Assembly (NCBI GenBank): GCA_031287725.1
Contig: JAITSP010000025.1
Location: 1 to 35,684 of the forward strand
DNA: 35,684 nt
DNA from: Rickettsiales bacterium
GTDB lineage: Bacteria > Pseudomonadota > Alphaproteobacteria > Rickettsiales > UBA1997
Reading direction: 5' to 3'
The notes beneath the pieces were generated by a model. The model was not told where the DNA came from and did not search any database. It worked only from the letters and a program-made list of their open reading frames with translations. Below are positions 24,712 to 33,700 of the stretch, piece by piece (position 1 is the first letter of the stretch; each line of letters begins with the position of its first letter). The position numbers and the translations under genes are program-made.

Positions 24712-24788
24712 TACCCTAGGGATATTTTCCTCGAGCGCGGCCCAACTTCCGAAAATCCTGAAAAATAGCCTCCTTGACCTCAGATCCC

Positions 24789-24817
24789 TTGCTTCTCTGG
24801 AATAGTTGTGCTACACT
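24789..24817 (+). promoter_or_regulatory. Sigma70-like promoter for hisS
   Basis: TTGCTT (24789-24794), 17-bp spacer, TACACT (24812-24817). The leader to the ATG at 24883 would be about 58 bases and holds a GGAGGGGAGAGAG stretch too far from the start to be the ribosome site. Confidence 0.5.
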
Positions 24818-24882
24818 GGGTGAGTTAGGAGGGGAGAGAGAAAAATCCCCGAACGGTTAGTGGTTTTTTTGGTATGTGATAT

Positions 24883-26127
24883 ATGGCTATGCAGCTAGTT
24901 AGAGGAACGAGGGATTTATTCGGTGAAGATATGGAAAAATACAACCACATCGTTGATATGGCCAGAGAGCTCTCTGAGCTTTACAATTTTAGTGAAATTG
25001 CAACTCCCATATTCGAGTTCAGCGAAGTGTTTGAGAAAAATCTCGGTGACACATCCGATATAGTTCTGAAGGAAATCTATAAATTCAAGGATAGAAGTGA
25101 TAATTCCCTCAGTCTAAGGCCGGAGTTCACTGCAGGTGTGGTTAGAGCACTGCTCAACCACGGAGAGCTGGCAGATAGGCTACCTATAAAATTGTTTTCC
25201 CAGGGTCCGATTTTCAGGTATGATAGACCCCAGAAGGGAAGGCAGCGCCAGTTCAGTCAGGTGAACTTTGAATATTTTGGAGTTGGCGAATACATGGGAG
25301 ATGTGGATCTTATCCTCTTCTCCAGTCGCCTTCTAAAATCTCTGGGGATAGACCAGGTAACCCTTGAGATAAATTCTCTGGGTAGCGAAGGGAGTAGGAG
25401 GGATTTTGAAGATTCTCTGGGAAAATACCTGGAAAACTATAAAAACGATCTTTCCGAGGACAGCAGGGTCAGACTGGAGAAAAATGTTCTCAGAATATTA
25501 GATTCTAAAGACCCGAGGGATAGAGAAATTCTTGGGGATGCTCCAAAAATCAGCAGCTACTATAGAGAGGAGGACAAAGTGTTTCTCTCCAGCATTCTGG
25601 AAAAGTTATCTCTCATGGGTGTAGACTACCGGGTGAACGATTTGCTGGTGCGTGGTCTGGACTACTACACCTCCACGGTCTTTGAATTCACCACGGAACT
25701 CATCGGTGCCCAGTCTACGGTGATGGCCGGTGGCAGGTACGACAGGCTTGTGAAGCAGCTAGGAGGTCGGGATGTGCCGGCCGTAGGTTGCGCTGCTGGA
25801 GTAGAGAGGCTTATGCTGCTGGTGGCTAGTCAGCCAAAAAAGAGAGAGTTGATCTCCGCTGTGCCGGTATCCGATGGAGACCTAGACTATTGCCTTAGAC
25901 TGGTGGAGACTCTAAGGAGCAGAGGTATTGCCGCTGAACTCTACTGCCAGGGCAACCTCAAGAAAAAGATGACTCTGGCCAATAGAGGCAACAGTCGCTA
26001 CACTCTGCTGGTTGGCTCCGACGAACGCGACAGTGGCCTAGTGACTGTCAGAGACATGGGTACAGGGACAGAGGAAAAACTTAGCCTCGGTGACCTGCTG
26101 GAAAAACTCTCTAGCCTAGCTCTCTAG
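24883..26127 (+). CDS. hisS: Histidyl-tRNA synthetase
   Basis: Class II aminoacyl-tRNA synthetase that charges tRNA-His. Motif 2 is clear at residues 111-124 (RYDRPQKGRQRQF), the histidine-specific LVRGLDYYT segment lies near 254-262, motif 3 region GGRYDRLVKQLGG follows, and the C-terminal anticodon-binding domain covers about 325-414. Length 414 aa is standard. Two start codons are close (24883 and 24889); neither has a clear Shine-Dalgarno. It is a standalone housekeeping gene between effector-like genes. Confidence 0.97.
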   Translation: MAMQLVRGTRDLFGEDMEKYNHIVDMARELSELYNFSEIATPIFEFSEVFEKNLGDTSDIVLKEIYKFKDRSDNSLSLRPEFTAGVVRALLNHGELADRLPIKLFSQGPIFRYDRPQKGRQRQFSQVNFEYFGVGEYMGDVDLILFSSRLLKSLGIDQVTLEINSLGSEGSRRDFEDSLGKYLENYKNDLSEDSRVRLEKNVLRILDSKDPRDREILGDAPKISSYYREEDKVFLSSILEKLSLMGVDYRVNDLLVRGLDYYTSTVFEFTTELIGAQSTVMAGGRYDRLVKQLGGRDVPAVGCAAGVERLMLLVASQPKKRELISAVPVSDGDLDYCLRLVETLRSRGIAAELYCQGNLKKKMTLANRGNSRYTLLVGSDERDSGLVTVRDMGTGTEEKLSLGDLLEKLSSLAL

Positions 26128-26432
26128 AGGGAACGGGGGAGAATATCTTCCATTTTTCTAGTCCTAGGGCTGCTCTCCCGGTCGGCTAGCCCTCCCCAGC
26201 GGAAAATCCAGGGGAAATGGTAACCACTGTGAGATTTTTCTGGGAACAGGAGGGGCCGTGGTGGAGGCAGGTTGTCTCCCGGGGACTCTGGGGAAGAGGA
26301 GGTTTCTCTGGGGCCCCGGAGCTGCAGCTGTGAAGCCGGATGTTAATTATTATGTCTTAAGTTCTAAATAAGTTGACTTTTTATATGTACACATTATCCT
26401 AACCCACTAGCTATCAAAAAACAAACGGTACG
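26128..26432. other. Intergenic region hisS to kinase-MORN gene
   Basis: No gene or RNA is supported. The left two thirds are G-rich with weak inverted repeats (for example AGGGCT/AGCCCT around 26167-26194); the right third is AT-rich and carries the promoter at 26373-26400. Confidence 0.4.
26373..26400 (+). promoter_or_regulatory. Sigma70-like promoter for the kinase-MORN gene
   Basis: TTGACT (26373-26378), 16-bp spacer, TATCCT (26395-26400). The predicted leader to the ATG at 26433 is about 26 bases, with no Shine-Dalgarno visible. Confidence 0.55.
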
Positions 26433-28430
26433 ATGGACGCTGGGGAAGAAATCACAAGGAAAGAGGTGGTATTTCTGAGAGAAATTTTGTCGAAAAACTG
26501 TCTCCTATTTAAAAATATTGGGGACAGTCAGGCTGCTGACAACAACATAAATGGGAACCCCATCAGGAAAATTGGCGAAGGCAGCTCTGGTATCGTCTAT
26601 GGGGTTATGGGACCCGCTGGAGAGTATCTGGCCGTGAAAATATTCAAAAAGGAGGAGTGGATAACCTTCTATCGGCAGGAGCCGACTTTTGGTGGTTCTC
26701 TGGATACTGGTGAACTTCTGTACTTTAGCGAACAGGGAAATATTAATTCGCCTATTTTACCAGAGGTGTACTACGCTGAAAATACATCTCTAGGGGGCCT
26801 CATGGTTTCAAGGCTCTACGGGGGTAAACCGGGGCCAGAAAATCACCCCGTGCCAGAGCAACTGGAGCCAAAGGATGGAGCCCTCGGCAGAGCCCTAGAG
26901 CTATTCGAATGTCTGGCGAATATCCATTCCTCTGGGTTTTTAGTCGGAGACATAAAGAACGACAATATTATCTCTGGTGTGGTAATTGACCTAGGATGGT
27001 TTGACCATTTTAAAAATATCAATAGGAAAAAGTCCAGTGGAACACCGTCATATTCTCCTCCAGAATCGCTATGCCTCCTAGACCATGGGACAGCTTTAGG
27101 GGGGCCTGCTGAAGTCGATTTAGGGCTGAGGGACGTCTGGGCTATGGGGAGTAGCCTCTATAAAGATTTTGTGGGCGAGCTCCCCTATGATACGTTTTTT
27201 GCCTCTCTAGGGTACCGTCCTGCTTCTGTTACTTGGGATCATCTTATTTCTGCGAGTCGGCAGCTACTATCGGACGGAGAAAATCAGGAGCTGTTCAGAG
27301 AAGCTATCCTCAGGAAACTTACGAAGGCAGGGGTTGTCGATCCGCTCGCAAAAATAATAATGCAGTCGCTCGAGCCGAATCGCGCCAAGGCTCTGGGAGC
27401 TGGCAGCATCCTTAGAGAAATTAAGATGTCAGGGACTAGCGAAGAAAAAAAAGCAAGAGAATTGGGGGAGGCAGCAAGGTCAAAGGAGCAAGAGGCAGAG
27501 AAATCGGGTCTAACTGTGGGAGTCCGCAGATATAGAACAATAGCCGAAAGATGGGAAGCAACAGCCGATGGATGGAAGATAGCGATGGAGAAGCTGGGAA
27601 AGAAGGACAAGAAATCGGAGGAAAAAATCAAGGAGCGCCAGGAGAGACTGAAAAAATACGAAGAGATGCAGAAACAGAAAACTGGGGACCAGGGCCTCCG
27701 GGACAAGCAGACAGCAGGGGGAAATATCGAAATCTTTGGTGCGGAGCCGGAAAAGAAAGAATTGGATAGCAAACTCCCTAGTAGGATGGCAGCCAAGGGA
27801 TGGGAGCTGGTGGAGAAGTGCGAAGAGGCTGGGGTATATAAATTCAGAGGCGAAATAGACATTGACTACGATTTTTTATGGAATCGGAAAAGCAATATCA
27901 CTAGCCTTCTAGGCCAGGGGAGGGCAGTCAGATGCAAAGGAACCTTCACCTACGACCTAGAGAACGACTGCCTGTGTAGCATTGGCAATGGGGCAGAGCT
28001 AAGTAATCTGGCTGGGGACGGTAGTTTTGTTGGTGATTTCCTGGCTGGATCCGTAGTAATGGAGAGTGGAACATTCAAAAATGACAGTGGTTTTGAATTC
28101 ACTGGAAAATTTGGAACGCGTCCTGGAGAAGGAATGTTTAAATCTGGAACATTCAAAGAAGGGCAGTCTGACGGTTCTATCTACATAGGTAGGAAAACTG
28201 ATGGCAAGAAGGATGGCCGAGGTACAATCACCTTTCCAGACAGGTACAGCTACGTCTGCAGCTTTTCCCAGGGTGTCGAGACTCTAGGATCCAAATTCCG
28301 CGGCTGGAGAGAATATTTCAAGTATCTAGCAAGGAGACTCCTAGGCCTACGACTCACATTGACCGGAGATGAGCTTGAAACCGGTTCGAAAGAGAACGCC
28401 GGAGAGAAAGGCCGTGGCCCCAGGGCCTAG
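26433..28430 (+). CDS. Protein kinase fused to coiled coil and MORN-like repeats
   Basis: 665 residues. The kinase half has the glycine loop GEGSSG (48-53), AVK with Lys69, Glu94 (GELLYF), a changed catalytic loop VGDIKNDN (171-178, where HRD is usual) that keeps Asp173, Lys175 and Asn178, DLG in place of DFG (186-188), GTPSYSPPE and DVWAMG (Asp234). GELLYF and EVYYAE match GEILYY and EPYYAD of the tandem kinases, so all three belong to one family. Residues about 325-430 are charged and helical. Residues about 500-620 carry MORN-like strands (YDLENDCLCSIGNG, SGTFKNDSGFEFTGKFG, GSIYIGRKTDGKKDGRG), tying it to the MORN/hydrolase proteins. A terminator follows. Activity is plausible but altered by the HRD change. 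Confidence 0.85.
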   Translation: MDAGEEITRKEVVFLREILSKNCLLFKNIGDSQAADNNINGNPIRKIGEGSSGIVYGVMGPAGEYLAVKIFKKEEWITFYRQEPTFGGSLDTGELLYFSEQGNINSPILPEVYYAENTSLGGLMVSRLYGGKPGPENHPVPEQLEPKDGALGRALELFECLANIHSSGFLVGDIKNDNIISGVVIDLGWFDHFKNINRKKSSGTPSYSPPESLCLLDHGTALGGPAEVDLGLRDVWAMGSSLYKDFVGELPYDTFFASLGYRPASVTWDHLISASRQLLSDGENQELFREAILRKLTKAGVVDPLAKIIMQSLEPNRAKALGAGSILREIKMSGTSEEKKARELGEAARSKEQEAEKSGLTVGVRRYRTIAERWEATADGWKIAMEKLGKKDKKSEEKIKERQERLKKYEEMQKQKTGDQGLRDKQTAGGNIEIFGAEPEKKELDSKLPSRMAAKGWELVEKCEEAGVYKFRGEIDIDYDFLWNRKSNITSLLGQGRAVRCKGTFTYDLENDCLCSIGNGAELSNLAGDGSFVGDFLAGSVVMESGTFKNDSGFEFTGKFGTRPGEGMFKSGTFKEGQSDGSIYIGRKTDGKKDGRGTITFPDRYSYVCSFSQGVETLGSKFRGWREYFKYLARRLLGLRLTLTGDELETGSKENAGEKGRGPRA

Positions 28431-28452
28431 TCAACCCCTAGACCTCTCTGGG

Positions 28453-28497
28453 AACCTAGACATTTGGCTGCCACTCCCTCGCCTGTCTAGGTTTTTG
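28453..28497 (+). terminator. Rho-independent terminator after the kinase-MORN gene
   Basis: AACCTAGACA (28453-28462) and TGTCTAGGTT (28484-28493) form a perfect 10-bp stem with a 21-base loop, followed directly by more T (T5 in all). It lies 23 bases after the stop codon. Confidence 0.65.
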
Positions 28498-28826
28498 TGG
28501 GGAGAGACCTAGTTTACGGGGGACGCTAGCCAACTGCAGATAATTAAAATCCAACCCAGGGCTATGGGTACCGGTCCTGCTGGCATGAACCAATGGGCCT
28601 ATTGTAAATTAGAATTTCCTCTGGACAGCTGGTGGAGATTTAATTTGCGGTGAACCCATTGTGTAATAAAATTGTGCGTCTATAGTGGGGGCGCTAAATT
28701 TATTTGATCCGGTAAATCTAGACGTCCAGAGGGTGCCTCTCCTTGGCAGGATTACGGTCCAGCCTGTCCTGGGTTATTCGTTCTTAAAATAATTCCGGCA
28801 GTTTTTTGTTTTTTTTTGGCTTGCCT
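28498..28826. other. Intergenic region before the ABC exporter
   Basis: I see no gene in this stretch of about 330 bp. It ends in a T-rich tract (28802-28817) just before the exporter start. A TAAAAT near 28783 could be a -10 box but has no good -35 partner. Confidence 0.35.
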
Positions 28827-30596
28827 ATGTCCAGTGATGTTGGGGAAGAGAGCTGTTTTGGCTTTCTGAAGAGATTTTTCAGGGTGTACAGCTGGGAAAT
28901 TTTTGTGTCCTTCTTTTTTCTTACGGTGCTAGCTGACTTCATAGAATTTCTGGGGGGAAACTATGTTCTCCAGGTGATCATAGATAGACTGGGTCAGAGC
29001 AGTAGCGCAGACCGGAGAGCAGCACTAGCCCTCCTGGCGATTTACCCGCTGGTGGTCTCTGTATCCTACCCAACCTCCATTATCCGGAGAAAGTTGAGCT
29101 TTGCCTTTACATTCCGGCTGAAGGAGGATGTGAGGCTATTTATTTTTCAGCATCTTCTAAAACAATCAAACAGTTTCTTCGTTGAGAATCTTTCGGGCAC
29201 GATAAACAGTAAGATTAATGATGTGGTCGGGGATATTCCCTACTTCATTGATAACTCCTTTGATCTTTTTTCTAGTCTACTGACTCTAGTGGCTCTGGTA
29301 ATCCTCTTCACCACAAAAAATATTTACCTGGGTCTGACGATGATAGTTCTAACGACACTGTACATCATCATTTTCTATTCCTTTGCAGGGAAGTTGGAGA
29401 GAAAGTCCGAAATAATCGCGGCTGCGGAGAGCACCTGCTCTGGCAAGGTGATGGACTGTCTGGTAAATATTCTAAGTGTTAAGAGCTTCTCAAGGGAGGG
29501 CTTTGAAAAGGCTAACATAAAAAAACAGACTATAGCCATACTCAAAGAGAGGTCAGAGCGACAGTTCATGAGAGCTATGGTGGATCTGTTCAATTTCCTA
29601 GCCATGTGTCTACTACTCTGCGCCATATCTTCTATAGGTTTTTCCCTCTACCGCAGAGGAAAGCTGAGTCTCGGAGAGCTGATGTTCATTGTGCAGACCA
29701 CAACTTCTATCTTCTGGTGGATAAAGGTGGCTACCCAGAAGTTTATGGAGAACACCGAGCTATTTGCCGAAATGAATAAGGCCATCAAGACTCTCATGGT
29801 GGGCCATAGGATCATGGATGCCCCTGGAGCCAGAGATGTCGTCTTTGGGAAGGGTAGAATTGAGTTCAGAAATGTCTACTTTAGATACGAAAGGGACAAA
29901 CCCTATGTCTTTGAGAATCTAAGTTTTACCGTGGAGGCGGGCCAGAAGGTTGGCATAGTCGGTCCTAGCGGAGCCGGAAAGAGTACTCTGGTCTCGCTGC
30001 TGATGCGAATCCACGACACAGACAGCGGTAGCATTCTGATAGATGGCCATGACATAGGTTCCGACATTAGCCAGAGGAGCCTCAGAAAAAACATATCCTA
30101 TGTGCCCCAGGAGCCAGCACTGTTCCACCGGAGCATAGGGGATAACATAGCCTACGGTAAATGTGGAGCTACTCTGGAGGATGTGACAGAGGCCAGTCTT
30201 AAGGCAAACTGCTATGAATTCATAGCTAAACTGGACAGGGGTTTCGATAGTGTGGTTGGCGAAAAGGGGCTTAAGCTCAGTGGAGGCCAGAGACAGCGCG
30301 TAGTCATTGCCATGGCCATTCTGAAGAATAGTAGAATTCTCGTGCTGGACGAGGCCACATCCTCTCTAGACAGTCTGACCGAGAGGGAAATTCAGAACAC
30401 CATAGAGAAACATATGGTCGACAAGACAGTCATTGTCATAGCCCACAGACTCTCCACACTTGGCTACCTAGACAGAATAGTAGTCTTCGATGGAGGTAGA
30501 ATTGTCGAGGATGGCCCCAGAGATGAGCTACTGGCCAGAGAAAACGGCCTATTCAGAAGCATGTGGAACATGCAGAAGAGTGGAATCTCACTGTGA
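28827..30596 (+). CDS. ABC exporter (membrane domain fused to ATPase, MsbA/HlyB-like)
   Basis: Half-transporter of the type I exporter class, about 589 residues from the ATG at 28827; a TTG at 28806 would add seven residues encoded by a T-run. The first 320 residues form a six-span membrane domain. The ATPase has Walker A GPSGAGKST (about 379-387), Q-loop YVPQEPALF, signature LSGGQRQR (about 483-490), Walker B ILVLDEATSS and the H-loop AHRLST. It should work as a homodimer that exports a lipid, peptide or drug; the substrate cannot be told from sequence. No membrane-fusion partner or substrate gene is adjacent. Confidence 0.92.
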   Translation: MSSDVGEESCFGFLKRFFRVYSWEIFVSFFFLTVLADFIEFLGGNYVLQVIIDRLGQSSSADRRAALALLAIYPLVVSVSYPTSIIRRKLSFAFTFRLKEDVRLFIFQHLLKQSNSFFVENLSGTINSKINDVVGDIPYFIDNSFDLFSSLLTLVALVILFTTKNIYLGLTMIVLTTLYIIIFYSFAGKLERKSEIIAAAESTCSGKVMDCLVNILSVKSFSREGFEKANIKKQTIAILKERSERQFMRAMVDLFNFLAMCLLLCAISSIGFSLYRRGKLSLGELMFIVQTTTSIFWWIKVATQKFMENTELFAEMNKAIKTLMVGHRIMDAPGARDVVFGKGRIEFRNVYFRYERDKPYVFENLSFTVEAGQKVGIVGPSGAGKSTLVSLLMRIHDTDSGSILIDGHDIGSDISQRSLRKNISYVPQEPALFHRSIGDNIAYGKCGATLEDVTEASLKANCYEFIAKLDRGFDSVVGEKGLKLSGGQRQRVVIAMAILKNSRILVLDEATSSLDSLTEREIQNTIEKHMVDKTVIVIAHRLSTLGYLDRIVVFDGGRIVEDGPRDELLARENGLFRSMWNMQKSGISL

Positions 30597-30721
30597 CAGC
30601 CGAGGATGCGCTATGCACTAGACCTGCCGCAGACTAGACCAGATCTAGGATTGCCTCAGTATTTCTCCGACACCTGTCTAACCTCTCTGGGAAGAGGAAC
30701 CCAATAGGAAGAGGAACCTAG

Positions 30722-30747
30722 TAAAATCTAACTTGCAGCGGAGTTAG
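30722..30747 (-). terminator. Possible weak terminator after paralog 5
   Basis: On the minus strand CTAACT, an 8-base loop and AGTTAG are followed by ATTTT, 17 bases beyond the stop of paralog 5. The 6-bp stem is short and AT-rich, so this is tentative. Confidence 0.3.
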
Positions 30748-30763
30748 CGGGATAACTTTCTCC

Positions 30764-33700
30764 TCAAATTTTTCCTCGCATATGCATATTATCCTTTGAT
30801 TTTTTCCTATCTTTATCAGGAATTAGTGAGTTCGACTGGAAGGACGGCGATGAGACTGGGGGTACAGCTGCCTTTCCCTCAGGAGTTTTGACTGTTGGCT
30901 GTGTGCCGTTGTCCGGAGATGACATTTTCGCGCCCTCAAAACAAGTCAGATTCGATGGGGGTGATGTCGACGATGGAATTGTGGATGACCCCGTTTCCTT
31001 ATCCAGAGCCTTGGCGCTATTCTTCAGGATCTTCACTATGTTCAACTTTTCTGTCTTCTTTTTCTCTGTCTGTTCGACGACCTCCTCTTTCTCTGTCTGT
31101 TCGACGACCTCCTCTTTCTCTGTCTGTTTGACAACCTCCTCTTTCTCTGTCTGTTCGACGATCTTCCCTCTCTCCTCTTTGAATTTCTCCAGACCAGCCT
31201 TCAGCCTGCTTTCTAAATCACTAGTCTGTCTATTCGCTGCCTTGAGTTTTTCCAGATTTTTTATGAATTCGGATGATTTTTCGGCTTTCTCCTCGGCAGT
31301 AATGTTTTCGATTGCCTCTGAAAGTTTTTCTCTGTACTCTTTGGCAGTTTCTTTTTTATAGTTTTTGTATTCTTCATCTTCCAGCTCGCTATCCCCAACT
31401 TTCAGCTCATCTCTTAACTTCTCCTCGAATTTCTCGAATGCTTCTTCGATCCTTTTATCTAGATCATCCAGTAGGGTTTCCCCCTCGACTAGCGTTGTCA
31501 CTCTCTCTATGAGCGTTTGTTGAACAATATCTTCAACCAAAAACCCGCCACCCTCAAGGTTAACGCCCAGAGTATCTGCTATCTCCTGGAGTTTCTGCAT
31601 CTCTAGAATCACGAATTCGTTGGGAACGTCGTTATCCTCTAGAGACCTATGTTTACTGAGTCCATAGCCTGGGATTCTCCCATCAAGTACCATTTCCACT
31701 ATCTCGGGATTTTCCAATGCCACCATCATCGCAGCCAGCCCATGGAACCAGCAGGTGCCCTCTTTCTGCAGGTTCCAGTTTATAGCGTCCAAGTTCTCTG
31801 TGATCGCACCAAAAGAGCCTTTATAGTTCTCGCTACCCACGACTCTACTGCTATCAAAGCAGTGGATGAAGGTTTCTTTGGATGTATTTAGACTATCCCA
31901 ATCCCCTCCTTTCTTCAGCACCTCTCTTATCTTCTTTAGATCCACTATAAAGCACACTGCGTGGTCCTTTGTGTCTGTTCCTGCCCACGTGGCTACGTAG
32001 TCTTCCTCCAGCTTCTCCAAATTTTCTTTACCCATGCCAATGGACTCGAGAAACGATGTCATACTGCTGTAGGAGGTTTTTTCTGTGCAGAATCTAACAT
32101 TTCTAAGATCTTTCCCATCCATCATTGAAAGCATCGTAATCCAGGCCTCTGGAGTATGGCCGCCATCAAAGCCTTTAGCACCCTTGGTAGCCCGAAGTGC
32201 AGCTATACTTCTTGCGCTGTCTGTGAAGAGTTTTATGATTTCATCGGTAGAAACTTTTGATTCTACACCATTTTCACCCCGAACTACTATAGCCCCTTTC
32301 GCTACCAAGCCCTCCAGGTCTGTGGCAGTTCTACTGCTGAGTAGCTTGTTAATCTCTCCAAAGTCTATCTCTATCGTTCTCCCCTGATTCTCATTTTCGT
32401 AGAGATAGTATTTGACAGCATCATTTGACACATATGACCTACAGAACGGTTTCAGTTTAGAATCTATTTTGATTCTCCCATATTCGTCCCGGGCGGGCTC
32501 TCCAGGTAGCAGCAGCTCAAAGACTAATTCTTCTTTGTCATAAAGTCTATGGACGTAGTTGCCTTCCTTTGTTTGTGTAAACGTTTCTTTCTGATCAAAC
32601 CATTGCTCTTTTATGTCGCCACTTTCGAGAATAGATTTCTCATACTCTAACTCCATGCTAGAACCTCTAACATGGTACCACCAGTCGGAGAAAGAGCCAT
32701 TGGGTTTGACTTCCCTTATCGTCCCTTTAGTGAAGTCACTATTTTTAAATGTCCCCCTTTTGTGACTTCCATCTGGATTGGACAAGATTCCCATTCCATT
32801 GAACTTTCCATTTTTAATATATCCTTCGTAGGTTGATCCATTGGGGTTACAGACTATGGCTTCTCCTTCTTTGAGTTTACCCTTTTTAAATATTCCCCTA
32901 GCAAGGGATTTGTTGTCCACACCAATCAGTTCCCCCTTCCCATCGAACTTCCCATTTTTGTATTCTCCATCGTAGGTGACGCTGCTGCTAAGTTTCATCT
33001 CCACAGTTCCCTCTGTGAACTTACCGTTTTTAAATCTTCCCTCCCGAAGTTCCCCTTCAGAATTTTTCCAAATACCTTTGCCGTCGGGTATATTATATTT
33101 ATTAACCTTACCAACGTAGGTACTGCCATCTTCGTAGGTTATATTTGTCTCTCCATCTTTATATTTCACCGCATTGGGATCAGTGGGCACCGCCATCGAT
33201 GGATTTTTCGCCCTGTCTAGATTTTCAAGGATCATTTTACCAACAAACTCATTATCATTCGGCTCCTTACGCTCTGGTTCTTTCTCTAGCTCTTGCCTTA
33301 GCAGCATAACTCCATTCCCATCGTATATAAGATGGGTAAAGGTTAATGGACCACCCGGCAATTTCCTCCTCTTTAGGACTACATTCCTCGCTTCGCCTTT
33401 TTCAAACTCTCCCTCCAGGGAACAGCCATCGCTATAGGTGAGTGTCCCATAGCCATGGCGCATTCCATTGGCGTATTTCCCACTATAGACAGAACCATCA
33501 GGGTTGGTTATTTTCACATCTCCACCAAAAATGGTTCCATCTTTAAATTCCCCCTTACAGCTGTCTCCATAGGGACCAAGCCAGGTTCCCTCCCCATTGA
33601 ACTTCCCATTTTTAATATATCCTCCGTAGCATGATCCATCGGAGTTATCGAATGCAACTTCCCCATTTTTTAATTTACCATTTTCAAATGTTCCCTTCTT

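Noticed and set aside
31064-31165. Regular 27-bp repeats, checked as a CRISPR array
   Set aside because: Units are directly adjacent with no spacers and are in frame within a protein; it is a coding minisatellite. No cas genes are present.
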